Shown: in pieces, positions 44,443-52,940 of the stretch
Numbering within the stretch: position 1 is the first letter of the stretch
Layout: each line of letters begins with the position of its first letter
Assembly: GCA_002384815.1 (NCBI GenBank)
Contig: DGBN01000039.1
Span: 102,756 to 166,755, forward strand
DNA length: 64,000 nucleotides
Origin: Oxalobacteraceae bacterium UBA4003
GTDB taxonomy: Bacteria; Pseudomonadota; Gammaproteobacteria; Burkholderiales; Burkholderiaceae_D
Reading direction: 5' to 3'
Made by a program: the position numbers and the translations under genes
Notes under the pieces: model-generated
The model's database searches: none
The model's input: the letters and a program-made list of their open reading frames with translations, nothing else
Told to the model about the DNA's origin: nothing

Positions 44443-45831
44443 ATGAACAACGATGGAATGGCCGCTGACTCGCCTGCACCTGAATCTTCAACATCGGCCC
44501 CGACACGTCAATCTGCTGTCGATGGCGAGCCGATCAACGAGACGCAGATGGCCACACACCGCAACTCACCGCACGCTGATCCGGCATGTTTATATGGCCT
44601 GGTTGGCGATGTTGCGCGAGCAGGCAGTGAAGGCACTGAAACCAATGCTTATGCCATTGCGGCCAATTTCATGGCCTACCTCTCATGTGCAATTGGCCGC
44701 GGGGTCTATCTGCCCATTGGCAATACCTGGCATCACGCGCGCATGTTTTGTTTGCACATCGGGCGTTCCGGTCGCGGCCGCAAGGGCGATGCTCTGTCAC
44801 TGGTGCTACGAATGGACCAAGCATTGCGCGAGCAGAACGATTTCTTGCCGCCGCAGATCCATCGTGGTGGCCTGTCCAGCCGCGAGGGCTTGGTGGCTTT
44901 GATGCATGACGGTTATCGGCAAGGCAGGCAAGAAATCCCTGCTATCGAGGACAAGCGCCTGTGGGTAGTCGAAACTGAATTTTCCAATGTGTTGCACCAG
45001 GGGCGTCGTGAAGGCAACACACTGTCCGCCGCGCTACGGGATTGCTGGGATGGTGTTTGCCTCAAGCCAGCCACCAAGTCGAATCGGCTATATGCCAGCC
45101 ACCCGCACGTTTGCCTGAGCGGAGCAATTTCGCCCAGCGAGCTGACGGGCATGATGACTACCCGCGAATTGACCAATGGTTTCGCCAACCGATTCCTGAT
45201 GATCTGGGCTGAGCGATCACAGGTATTACCCTTCCCGAAGGCGACGCCACAATCAACGGTGGATGCAATAGCGCGCAGGATTTTGGATGTCCTGGAGTTT
45301 GTCGGAGCCGACCGGCATGATCAGCGTGACCACTTACGAATGGATCTGTCGGCGCAGGCGCAGTGGCGCTACGCGCAACTTTACCGGGGCGAGCTCAACG
45401 AAGACCTCGGCAGCGAACTGATTAGTTCCATGCTGGAACGCCGCGCCCCGATGCTATTGCGTATGGCCATGCTGTTTGCGCTGTCCGATCTGCAATTGCG
45501 CGTCGATGTTCATCACATTGATGCTGCTATGGCGTGGATGCGGTACAGCACGGCATCGGTCAGGTACGTTTTTGTCAGTGCTTACGAAGAAGCCAAAATG
45601 GCGCAAACCATCGATCTCGCTAATCGGGTACTGGCGTTTTTGCAGGAGCGCGGGAAAGCCACGCGCAGTGAAATCAGTGCCGAGTGCTTTCGGGGGCGCG
45701 TACCCAAGGCGCAGATGGATGCCAGCCTCGATCATCTACTAGCGGCAACGCCGCCCAAGATCTGTGTGCAATGGCTCCAACGTCCTTTGGATGCACCGGG
45801 CACACCAACCCGGATCTATCGATTGGCGTAG
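44443..45831 (+). CDS. DUF3987 (YfjI-like) protein
   Basis: The protein of 462 residues resembles the DUF3987 family found in plasmids, phages and islands. Typical segments are FMAYLSCAIGRGVYLPIGNTWHHARMFCLHIGRSGRGRKGDAL (a degenerate nucleotide loop region), ETEFSNVL, and GFANRFLMIWAER. The C-terminus has a winged-helix-like part. The family is tied to replication of mobile DNA. It starts directly after the second ParB gene stop, as the fourth gene of the coupled operon. Confidence 0.75.
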   Translation: MNNDGMAADSPAPESSTSAPTRQSAVDGEPINETQMATHRNSPHADPACLYGLVGDVARAGSEGTETNAYAIAANFMAYLSCAIGRGVYLPIGNTWHHARMFCLHIGRSGRGRKGDALSLVLRMDQALREQNDFLPPQIHRGGLSSREGLVALMHDGYRQGRQEIPAIEDKRLWVVETEFSNVLHQGRREGNTLSAALRDCWDGVCLKPATKSNRLYASHPHVCLSGAISPSELTGMMTTRELTNGFANRFLMIWAERSQVLPFPKATPQSTVDAIARRILDVLEFVGADRHDQRDHLRMDLSAQAQWRYAQLYRGELNEDLGSELISSMLERRAPMLLRMAMLFALSDLQLRVDVHHIDAAMAWMRYSTASVRYVFVSAYEEAKMAQTIDLANRVLAFLQERGKATRSEISAECFRGRVPKAQMDASLDHLLAATPPKICVQWLQRPLDAPGTPTRIYRLA

Positions 45832-46166
45832 TCACATCAAATACGCCAACCATCGGCGGTACCCTCATTTCGCTCAGTTCGCAGGCTGTTTAAGCCGTGC
45901 AAGCGCTTGTTATAAAAAACATTTCGCTGATTTCGCACATTTCGAACGAGTTAAACGCGCAATCGAGTTCTAATCCGCCTCTCTATGCTACCGCAACACC
46001 ATCACACTGCACTACGACATCGTTTCGCTATCGTGAAGATAATCATGTATCCGCATTAAAAGTAGCTGCCTCGCACATTACAACGGCACCACTTCTATTA
46101 AATGTCTGTGTAACATATCAATCTGCGATGTCCGCCATTGCCACGAAAAAACGAACCTTATAAAAC
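45832..46166. other. gene-less stretch of 335 bases
   Basis: No convincing gene was seen. It contains CATTTCGCT twice and several TTCGCA/TTTCG words at 45867-45950 (for example CATTTCGCTCAGTTCGCA and CATTTCGCTGATTTCGCA), a possible binding site cluster after the recombinase-ParB operon. Confidence 0.45.
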
Positions 46167-46679
46167 ATGCGCATATTTCTCGACACCGAATTTACCCAGT
46201 TGAATTTGAATGATGCCAAGCTTATTTCACTTGGACTTGTCGTCGAAAAGTCCCTAGACGAGCTTTACATCGAAGTGTCGCCTCAGCCGCCAATAGGCGA
46301 ATGCAGTGCGTTTGTACGCGACACGGTATTGCCCTTATTAGGCCGTTATTCTGGTGCAGAGTGTCCGCAGGAAGAAATACGAAGCCGCATAATTAACTGG
46401 TTGCAGTTGGTGCGGCATCCAGATGATGAATTATTCGTTCATTTTGACAGCGAATTCGATGAGCGGATGATTCGCACCGCGCTTGATCCCGTACCGAACT
46501 GGCTGCAGATTGCACGTATTTCGAGTCGTGACACAAACGAATTGCTGCGCCATGAATATCACGTAAAAGATAAGATTGGTCGCCCCGAACACCATGCCTT
46601 GCACGATGCGCACGCGTTGGCTTACAGCTATCGCCCTCGCTCCACGATTCTAGGCTTTGTCAACCCGCTGGCACTTTAG
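46167..46679 (+). CDS. 3'-5' exoribonuclease-like protein (DEDDh, Rv2179c type)
   Basis: The protein of 170 residues has the DEDDh exonuclease layout: FLDTEFTQL with the first Asp and Glu, FDSEFDERM with the middle Asp, and HHALHDAHAL with the His and last Asp. This matches the Rv2179c-like 3'-5' exoribonuclease family. It stands alone with no partner on the same strand. A repeat array lies directly after its stop and could be a transposon end, so the gene may mark the insertion target or belong to a neighbouring element. Confidence 0.75.
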   Translation: MRIFLDTEFTQLNLNDAKLISLGLVVEKSLDELYIEVSPQPPIGECSAFVRDTVLPLLGRYSGAECPQEEIRSRIINWLQLVRHPDDELFVHFDSEFDERMIRTALDPVPNWLQIARISSRDTNELLRHEYHVKDKIGRPEHHALHDAHALAYSYRPRSTILGFVNPLAL

Positions 46680-46686
46680 CTATCTC

Positions 46687-46829
46687 GGTTACTTTGAAGC
46701 GAATAGCCGGTTACTTTATGATGCGATTAAGGTGCATCTCAAGTTGCCAATTAAACGCCTTTGAGTAACTTTGAAATGCGTTTATATGGCAACTTTCAGA
46801 TACGATTTGGTAGCGGTATTGATGCGAAT
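46687..46829 (+). repeat. array of 20-base direct repeats, candidate Tn7-like transposon end
   Basis: Four related copies occur in the same direction: GGTTACTTTGAAGCGAAT (46687), GGTTACTTTATGATGCGATT (46709), GAGTAACTTTGAAATGCGTT (46763), and GGCAACTTTCAGATACGATT (46788); a weaker one starts at 46809. Distances are 22, 54, 25 and 21 bases. Tn7 ends carry several ~22-base TnsB sites arranged in this way. The position, about 1.6 kb before tnsA, fits the tnsA-proximal end. The exact terminus and target duplication were not found. Confidence 0.55.
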
Positions 46830-46886
46830 CTCAGCTATTGCATTTCCATCTCTCCAAAGTGGAGTGAACCTCTCGGACTGGACGAA

Positions 46887-47711
46887 TCAGGGGAAAAAAA
46901 AGTGAATTTCTGGAATTAAGTGATTTTCTGTAAGTTTTCCAACCAATTCTTCCGGAATCACCGGCCAAGTTCCGATCGTTTCAATGTAACCATAGCCGCT
47001 CAAATTGCGCGCAGACAAATCCAGTCGAGTTTGGCAAAGAGTACCTATGGCTTCCGGGTAGTAATCGAGGTGCAGATCGGGGAAATGATCCTCGAAAAAA
47101 TGATCCAGGAGCTGGTCAACAATTGCTTCGACGGCAACTCGGAATCTAGCATTGTGCGGAGGTTCAGTTTGTATGTAGAGCAGCCAAGCAAGTGCAATTT
47201 GCGAAAGCTGGTTCATTCTGTGCAGTGAAAGTCTTAGGCAACGATCGAATAATTCTGGCTCGTCATAACTCGCGAGCGAATGTGAATCCTTTGCTGAAAC
47301 CCTCTCAGCTGGCACACGAACCAGACCGTTGGTAGCCAAAAGTTTGTCTATTTGATGCTGTACTGTCTCAGGGCTTGGAGTCGTATCCTGGAGGAGGTCC
47401 CAAAAGATAGCATCGTAAAATTCTTGCGTTCCTGCAAGCTGCACATTTTTCTCAACAGCAACAACCAGATCAGCCATGCTTCGCCAACGAGGGTCGAGAC
47501 CCCGCGGAACTCGGGATTTCTTGCGAATCCATTCGAATGTTCTGGGTCTGGTGGCGGATTCACGATCATCACCGTCTGGTTCTGTCCACGCAAATTTTTT
47601 GTCTAGCAAGTAGTCCGACCAGTCGCAACGTCGCTTGACCTCACCGTACCAACATTGCACACGCGCCTGCTCGGCCCAGTGTTTTTTTTGCCCGCCGCGC
47701 GCTCGTTTCAT
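46887..47711 (-). CDS. hypothetical protein next to tnsA
   Basis: This protein of 274 residues is not recognised. It has a basic N-terminus (KRARGGQKKHWAEQ), Trp-rich segments (WYGEVKRRCDWSDYLLDKKF), and a helical middle. It is divergent from the next small gene with a perfect 12-base palindrome between them. Its place inside the candidate transposon end suggests an accessory role for the Tn7-like element, but this is not shown. Confidence 0.6.
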   Translation of the reverse strand: MKRARGGQKKHWAEQARVQCWYGEVKRRCDWSDYLLDKKFAWTEPDGDDRESATRPRTFEWIRKKSRVPRGLDPRWRSMADLVVAVEKNVQLAGTQEFYDAIFWDLLQDTTPSPETVQHQIDKLLATNGLVRVPAERVSAKDSHSLASYDEPELFDRCLRLSLHRMNQLSQIALAWLLYIQTEPPHNARFRVAVEAIVDQLLDHFFEDHFPDLHLDYYPEAIGTLCQTRLDLSARNLSGYGYIETIGTWPVIPEELVGKLTENHLIPEIHFFFP

Positions 47712-47753
47712 ATTTTGGTGTCACTTGAATCTGGATTCGTGCAGCCTAGATTG

Positions 47754-47765
47754 TTTCGCGCGAAA
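47754..47765. promoter_or_regulatory. 12-base palindrome between two divergent genes
   Basis: TTTCGCGCGAAA lies in the 95-base gap between the 274-residue gene and the 95-residue gene. It is a candidate operator for the small protein. Confidence 0.4.
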
Positions 47766-47806
47766 TTGTCAAGATCAAGTCAAATCAATCCAAATAAAGG
47801 GTCTTC

Positions 47807-48094
47807 ATGATCTCAGCACCGAGAAGTCTTGTGGATCAACTAATCACCTTATATGGGCCGACTGTTGGCGGTCGTGATCTTTACTCTGCCTTGGGTTTCA
47901 AGACCTATGCAGCGTTTCATCGCAGCAAGCAGAGAAGTGAAATCGGGGTAAACGTTTTTATCTTGCCTGGTCGGCGCGGCTGGTTTGCACTGACGACCGA
48001 CATTGCAAATTGGCTTGAACAACAGGCTGGAGCAAAATTCCCTGCCGATCCAGATGCAGAAACCGGTAGTAACTTTTTGGGGAGGGCACCATGA
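47807..48094 (+). CDS. small hypothetical protein upstream of tnsA
   Basis: This protein of 95 residues has a helix-turn-helix-like pattern (GGRDLYSALGFKTYAAFHRSKQR) followed by PGRRGWFALTTDIANWLEQQ. It could be a small DNA-binding regulator. It is followed by a strong terminator, so it is separate from the tns operon. Confidence 0.5.
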   Translation: MISAPRSLVDQLITLYGPTVGGRDLYSALGFKTYAAFHRSKQRSEIGVNVFILPGRRGWFALTTDIANWLEQQAGAKFPADPDAETGSNFLGRAP

Positions 48095-48146
48095 CTTAGC
48101 CCGGAAATAACAATTCCAGAACTACAGTTGGGGCGCTAAAAAGGCC

Positions 48147-48180
48147 AAAGCCCGAGAGTTCTAGCTCTCGGGCTTTGTAT
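48147..48180 (+). terminator. hairpin terminator before tnsA
   Basis: AAAGCCCGAGAG pairs perfectly with CTCTCGGGCTTT across a six-base loop. It ends transcripts from the small gene upstream. Confidence 0.8.
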
Positions 48181-48249
48181 TTGCTGCTTGGATATTGACT
48201 GTTCCAGCATCAAGTATCGTCTCTCCCGAATCCACTGTCAATACTTTGA

Positions 48250-48359
48250 CCTTTCCATGGAAAGGCTCGAATGGATTCGCACGCCTCTACGCTGTTCGAA
48301 CAGTCGTCCACTTTTCTATTCTGATTGTCGTCCGCTTGTCTCCGGCATGTGGACGACAA
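48250..48359. promoter_or_regulatory. tnsA control region with palindromes and repeated GTCGTCC
   Basis: Within 110 bases there are a perfect 16-base palindrome (CCTTTCCATGGAAAGG, 48250), a 12-base palindrome (CTGTTCGAACAG, 48292), two direct copies of GTCGTCC(A/G)CTTnTCT (48303 and 48327), and an inverted copy that forms the pair TTGTCGTCC/GGACGACAA (48325-48359). The tnsA ATG follows at 48391. These are likely regulator or TnsB binding sites. Confidence 0.5.
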
Positions 48360-48390
48360 AGCTTTGCTGTTTCTATTCACGGGAGTATCG

Positions 48391-49290
48391 ATGCGAACTC
48401 AAAAAAGATTTACCCCAGATTTGCTTGACCGCTACGCGAGCATAGGCAGAGGACACGGGGTATATGAAACCTATATTCCTTGGCACCGGGTGGGCCGGAG
48501 CGATCCTGCAAGCGAAGGACGTTCTCATTTGCAATTATGGGAAGGACGTCAAAGGGAGCTCTTGAGCGACAAGGAGTGGGTTGGGCTCTTGTTCTCTACC
48601 ATGCTTCCATCTGTCGTCGATATCAGGGAGCAGATCCCATTGAGCCATGGAAATTCAACCAGCGAACTTTTTGCATACCTTTTTAATCCCTTAGCGTCAG
48701 AATCTCCAGGGACATTGCAGCTTGCAAAACAATTGGGAATAAAACATCCCAAGGTACATGGAAATGGCCGCTCCGCAGACTGGGTGATGACCACCGATCT
48801 GCTGCTAACTTTGAAACTTGTTACTGGTGAGCTCGAATTGCTAGCTGTTGCAATTAAGATCAACAAAGAAATTGATAACAATCGTACCCGAGAGTTATTG
48901 GCCATTGAACGCCAATATTGGCTTAAGCGCGGCATTCTGTGGTTGCTGATAACGCCATCAATGTATGACGAATTGGTGGCTGATACGCTACGTAGGTGCA
49001 TGCCGTGGGCGTTGGGCATACCAGCGGACCCAGTTGTGATCGACTTCGTCATTGCAAATCAAAATGAGTGGTCGGGACGTTCGTTGACCTATGTGCTTGA
49101 ACGATTGAGTAACGTGTTTAATGACATCGACTTGGCCCAGCGGGCGTTTTGGCAAGCGGTGTGCTCTGGACGATTACCCGTGGATTTGCGCAGAGGATGG
49201 CGGCCACATGAACCTATCACACTCTTAACTGATACTACCTTCTGGAATCTGAATCCAATTGCATCGCGGAGGTCCGCATGGGCATTCTGA
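48391..49290 (+). CDS. tnsA: TnsA-like endonuclease of a Tn7-like transposon
   Basis: This protein of 299 residues fits TnsA, the restriction-fold nuclease that cuts the 5' ends of Tn7. The N-terminal part has GRGHGVYETYIPWHRVGR, EGRSHLQLWEGRQRELLSDKE, and VVDIREQIPL (the catalytic Asp and the conserved Q), followed by the lysine in LELLAVAIKINKE. The C-terminal part resembles the TnsA winged helix that contacts TnsC. The ATG at 48391 follows a weak GGGAG site. It overlaps tnsB by 13 bases and leads the operon tnsA-tnsB-tnsC. Confidence 0.88.
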   Translation: MRTQKRFTPDLLDRYASIGRGHGVYETYIPWHRVGRSDPASEGRSHLQLWEGRQRELLSDKEWVGLLFSTMLPSVVDIREQIPLSHGNSTSELFAYLFNPLASESPGTLQLAKQLGIKHPKVHGNGRSADWVMTTDLLLTLKLVTGELELLAVAIKINKEIDNNRTRELLAIERQYWLKRGILWLLITPSMYDELVADTLRRCMPWALGIPADPVVIDFVIANQNEWSGRSLTYVLERLSNVFNDIDLAQRAFWQAVCSGRLPVDLRRGWRPHEPITLLTDTTFWNLNPIASRRSAWAF

Positions 49291-51503
49291 TGCACAACCA
49301 AGTGATACGCATTTCGACTGGGAATTACGAGGGTCTCTACCGTGTGATCCTGGTCGAGCCGCGCATCAACAAGGCAGTCTTGATCAATTTTACAGATGCA
49401 CCGCATAAGGACAAGCGGCGTGGCGGCAGACCAAAATTAGTGGTAACCAAGTCACCCAGAAAGAAAAAGCCATTGTCGCTGATTGGGGAATTAATTTGGG
49501 CCGAATATGCTGATCTGAAGCAGCTTGAAGACGAAGGTACGCTCGCAGGAATCGAAATTGAAAATATTTTTTCGCCAATAAAGGGAAAGGGTGATCAGGC
49601 TCGATATGAAACACGGAAGGCGGCGATGGCTGGTTTCCTTGACTACGATAACCTTAGAACCAGTATCTTGGTTAATGGCGGTATGGGTGGCTTGGTAAAA
49701 AGCGCAGTTGATGCTAGTGGATTAAGTCGTGCATTGATCTACAAATGTTGGTCGCAACTGTGTCGCCTTGGTTTTCGTGAGGAGAGCTTAAGACCACGCC
49801 GTGATCGGTGTGGTGCGCCTGGTATTGCACGCCCCTGTGATACCGATGGCCGCAAAAAGGCTGGCAGAAAAACTGAGAAGCAGAGAGTCGCGCGTGCGTC
49901 AGGAAAATTGTTGCCACCCGAGCAGCCTGGGATAAGTACGCAGTGGCGTCACTGGATCATGGCAGCCGACAAAAAAATTCCATCTCCGAAGCCAGATTTT
50001 CCGGCTCGCTACACACAAATAATGAATAGCGAGTTTGTGAAACGGTACCGACAGGAGAATAATGATCTCATCCCTCTTGAATTAAAAATGGGCGAGTACC
50101 CAAACCGAGGGCAAGTAAAGCGAGTCTTGCTTACCGAAGTGCCCCGCCTCCAAAAACTGCTGGAGAAAACTACCAAGGGCCATTTTCTTCGAAGCCTTAG
50201 AGGAATGACAGGGCGCAACTGGAAAGGCGTCGCAGGGCCAGGGCATACATGGGCCATCGATTCTACTATTGGTGACATTTACCTTCGGTCAAGCGTGAAC
50301 AGAGCTTGGATCATTGGCCGGCCGGTGGTCTATATCATTGTGGATATATGGTCGACCGCAGTGGTGGGCTTCTATGTGTGTTTGACTGGGCCAAGTTGGG
50401 ATACGGCTAAAGTAAGCTTATTCAACGCCGCAGCAGACCCTGCCTTGGTCGCAGATTTGTGGCAATACCAGCCAGTATTGTGTCTGCATCCCTTTCCGAC
50501 GATACCGGCAGTTCTCATGTGTGACCGCGGTGAATATCTGTCGCGTGCAGCAAGTTTGACTGGTGCCAAACTGATTCCGTGCTTGAGTTATGCGCCGCCG
50601 TATCGACCTGACATGAAAGGGTTGGTGGAGGTACTTCACCGCATTGAGAAAGATCGTCAATACCTGTGGGTGCCTGGAGCCATCGATGCACGCAGAGAAG
50701 AATATGAACTGCGACGATTTGATCCCAATGAAGCAGTCTTGTCCGTGCGGGAATACACTGAATACCTCCACACGATTTTTGCCGAGTACAACCTGACAGC
50801 TAATCGTGTTGCGCGCGTGGATACCCACATGATTGCTGCAGGTGTGATGCCTAGCCCCGCTGGTTTGTGGCGCTGGGGACACGAAGTCGGCATTGGGACA
50901 CGTCGAGGATTTACTCAGTCGGAGCTTGTGACTTCCCTTTTGCCCAACCAATCTGCAACGGTGTCACGAGCTGGCGTGAGATTTGGTGGTCTGCACTACG
51001 AGTCGGAAGTGGTCAATGAAGAGCAATGGACCGCGCATGCACGCAATTTTGGCAGTTGGGAGATTACTGCCAATCATTATCCCGGGTCTGTGTCACGTAT
51101 ATGGGTCCCTAATGTGACAGGGCCTGGGCTTCTGGATCTACGTTTATCCGAGCAGACCCGGGCGTCAAAGGATCAGACCTTTGATGAAGTGCTCGATGCA
51201 TTTATGATCGGAAAATTGAATCGCGCGGAAGTGGAACACGCTAATGTTCTGGCCGCGTTGAAGTCACGCCAAAGAGTTGAAGCCCTTGTAGCTGGAGCCA
51301 AGGCGCTTACTGCGGAGGCGATAGAGCGACATCGAGGTGCCCTGCCAACGATGACAGACTCTCGAAAAATGGAGACGCAAACTGACGAGCAGACGATGGC
51401 CGAACCGAGAGCATCCGAGCCGCCTTCGATAGATGAAACGGAGGCAGCTTATCTCGATATGATGAAAAGTATGTTCGCAGCTGCTAACGGCGAAGGGGAT
51501 TGA
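49278..51503 (+). CDS. tnsB: TnsB-like DDE transposase of a Tn7-like transposon
   Basis: This protein of 741 residues is the retroviral-integrase-type transposase. DDE residues are Asp in WAIDST (about 327), Asp in MCDRGEY (about 416), and Glu in KGLVEVLHR (about 451). A helix-turn-helix region that should read the end repeats precedes it (LVKSAVDASGLSRALIYKCWSQL). A beta-barrel and a C-terminal tail for TnsC contact follow. GGAGG lies five bases before the ATG. It overlaps tnsA and abuts tnsC, so the three are made together. Confidence 0.92.
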   Translation: MGILMHNQVIRISTGNYEGLYRVILVEPRINKAVLINFTDAPHKDKRRGGRPKLVVTKSPRKKKPLSLIGELIWAEYADLKQLEDEGTLAGIEIENIFSPIKGKGDQARYETRKAAMAGFLDYDNLRTSILVNGGMGGLVKSAVDASGLSRALIYKCWSQLCRLGFREESLRPRRDRCGAPGIARPCDTDGRKKAGRKTEKQRVARASGKLLPPEQPGISTQWRHWIMAADKKIPSPKPDFPARYTQIMNSEFVKRYRQENNDLIPLELKMGEYPNRGQVKRVLLTEVPRLQKLLEKTTKGHFLRSLRGMTGRNWKGVAGPGHTWAIDSTIGDIYLRSSVNRAWIIGRPVVYIIVDIWSTAVVGFYVCLTGPSWDTAKVSLFNAAADPALVADLWQYQPVLCLHPFPTIPAVLMCDRGEYLSRAASLTGAKLIPCLSYAPPYRPDMKGLVEVLHRIEKDRQYLWVPGAIDARREEYELRRFDPNEAVLSVREYTEYLHTIFAEYNLTANRVARVDTHMIAAGVMPSPAGLWRWGHEVGIGTRRGFTQSELVTSLLPNQSATVSRAGVRFGGLHYESEVVNEEQWTAHARNFGSWEITANHYPGSVSRIWVPNVTGPGLLDLRLSEQTRASKDQTFDEVLDAFMIGKLNRAEVEHANVLAALKSRQRVEALVAGAKALTAEAIERHRGALPTMTDSRKMETQTDEQTMAEPRASEPPSIDETEAAYLDMMKSMFAAANGEGD

Positions 51504-51511
51504 TTTTGCAT

Positions 51512-52771
51512 ATGTCAAACCACGATCCGTATAACGGCAATATTTTAACCCGCGGTCTCGGTCCCATTTTGTCACGTGAAGAAGCGCTGGCATCATTAGT
51601 TCATTTACCGCCGTTGCCCGGGGAAATGAAGGGCATGCCGGTGCACATCCGTTTACATTATTTGATGAGCCTGCGTGACCTGCACATTCCTACACTTGAA
51701 GGTGCACAGTTGTTAACGACAATGGATCTGATGACTCGGCAAGGATATCGATATCGAGATCCCTTGTTTGCGGAAACCTGGCGCATGGTTGGCGGTGAAG
51801 CCGGTGCGCGCAAACCATCACGTTCGCCAGCGTGCGCGGCTATAGCTGTGGGGTACTCTGGAACCGGGAAGACCGAGGCGGTGCTGCGAGGATTGAACAC
51901 TTATCCTCAGCAGGTAATTTTCCATGAAAATTTTCCGCAGATGGCTAATGGCTTGTCTCAAGTCGTTTGGCTATCCACAGACGTGCCTGCAAGTGGCCGC
52001 ACGGATGATCTGGCGGCAAATTTGATGATGGCTTGGGACAACGTAACCAAAGGGGGGCGATTCGCTAATTCACTTGCCAAAAATCGTCGTGATGGTGTTC
52101 AGATGCTTGACGAATGGCGCCAGGTAGCATCGAGTCATTTTCTCGGGATTTTGCATCTTGACGAGGTGCAGAATTTCTTCAAGATCCAAAGCATTGAACG
52201 GCGCAGTAGGCGTAAAAACAATGAGGGCGGCCTTGAGCTAAGCATTGTGGAAGATGCTTGCCTTAAGGGGATATTAAATTTTACCAATACCTGCCAGATT
52301 CCGTTGTTATTTTCAGGGACCCCTGACGGCGTTGGTGCTTTAACTAAACGCATGAGTACGACGCAGAGACTCGTCACGGCGGGCTATCATCCACTGCCTC
52401 ACTTTGAAGCAGCTCTGGATCATCGCTTTCGTCATGTATTTTTCCCCAAGTTATGCGAGTACCAATATGTAAAAAAGAAGCTGCCTGTGAGTGACGGATT
52501 CGCGGAGTTGATCATTCAACTCACGGGAGGTATTCAACGAATAATCATCGCACTTTGGATTGCTGCCCATCGCGTGGCGTTTGAACGCGCCAGTGATGAT
52601 TTGAGATTTGAAGATTTCAAAAAAGCGGCAGATACTTATCTCGCGCCAGTTGCGCCGGCTATTGCGGCTATGCGTTCAAATGATCCGCAACGCATGGCGC
52701 AGTACGAAGACTTGGCGCCGCGCGACGATGGTTTCTGGGCCCTGTTTTGGAACTCGATGAATCGAAGTTAG
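51512..52771 (+). CDS. tnsC: TnsC-like AAA ATPase of a Tn7-like transposon
   Basis: This protein of 419 residues is the ATP-dependent target regulator. Walker A is GYSGTGKT at residues 114-121 and Walker B is ILHLDEVQNF near residue 216; LLFSGTPDGV fits sensor 1. It assembles on target DNA marked by a TniQ/TnsD protein and activates TnsAB. TTG codons at 51500 and 51506 are alternative starts closer to the GAAGGGG site. The last 35 codons are repeated in diverged form just downstream. Confidence 0.9.
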   Translation: MSNHDPYNGNILTRGLGPILSREEALASLVHLPPLPGEMKGMPVHIRLHYLMSLRDLHIPTLEGAQLLTTMDLMTRQGYRYRDPLFAETWRMVGGEAGARKPSRSPACAAIAVGYSGTGKTEAVLRGLNTYPQQVIFHENFPQMANGLSQVVWLSTDVPASGRTDDLAANLMMAWDNVTKGGRFANSLAKNRRDGVQMLDEWRQVASSHFLGILHLDEVQNFFKIQSIERRSRRKNNEGGLELSIVEDACLKGILNFTNTCQIPLLFSGTPDGVGALTKRMSTTQRLVTAGYHPLPHFEAALDHRFRHVFFPKLCEYQYVKKKLPVSDGFAELIIQLTGGIQRIIIALWIAAHRVAFERASDDLRFEDFKKAADTYLAPVAPAIAAMRSNDPQRMAQYEDLAPRDDGFWALFWNSMNRS

Positions 52772-52940
52772 CCCGAATTTCCAATACTTGTGAATTCGTA
52801 GTAAGTCTTGAATCTGTTACCGCGCTACGTTCAGATGATCCATGACGTATGGGCCGGTTCAAAGACTTGATGCCGCTCGACGATGGCTTTTCAGCCACAT
52901 TTTGGCGTTCGACGAATGCAATTTAGGTCGAGTTTTCCAA
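52671..52940 (+). repeat. diverged tandem copy of the tnsC 3' end
   Basis: The stretch 52671-52784 (tnsC codons for MRSNDPQRMAQYEDLAPRDDGFWALFWNSMNRS and the bases after the stop) is matched by 52826-52940. Translated in the same frame the second copy reads RSDDP, stop, RMGRFKDLMPLDDGFSATFW and ends RSTNAI before a stop. It is thus the tail of a second, related tnsC gene that has decayed. It lies directly before the tniQ 3' end. Confidence 0.75.

Noticed and set aside
48292..48303. CTGTTCGAACAG as a LexA (SOS) box
   Set aside because: LexA boxes need eight bases between CTGT and ACAG; here there are four.
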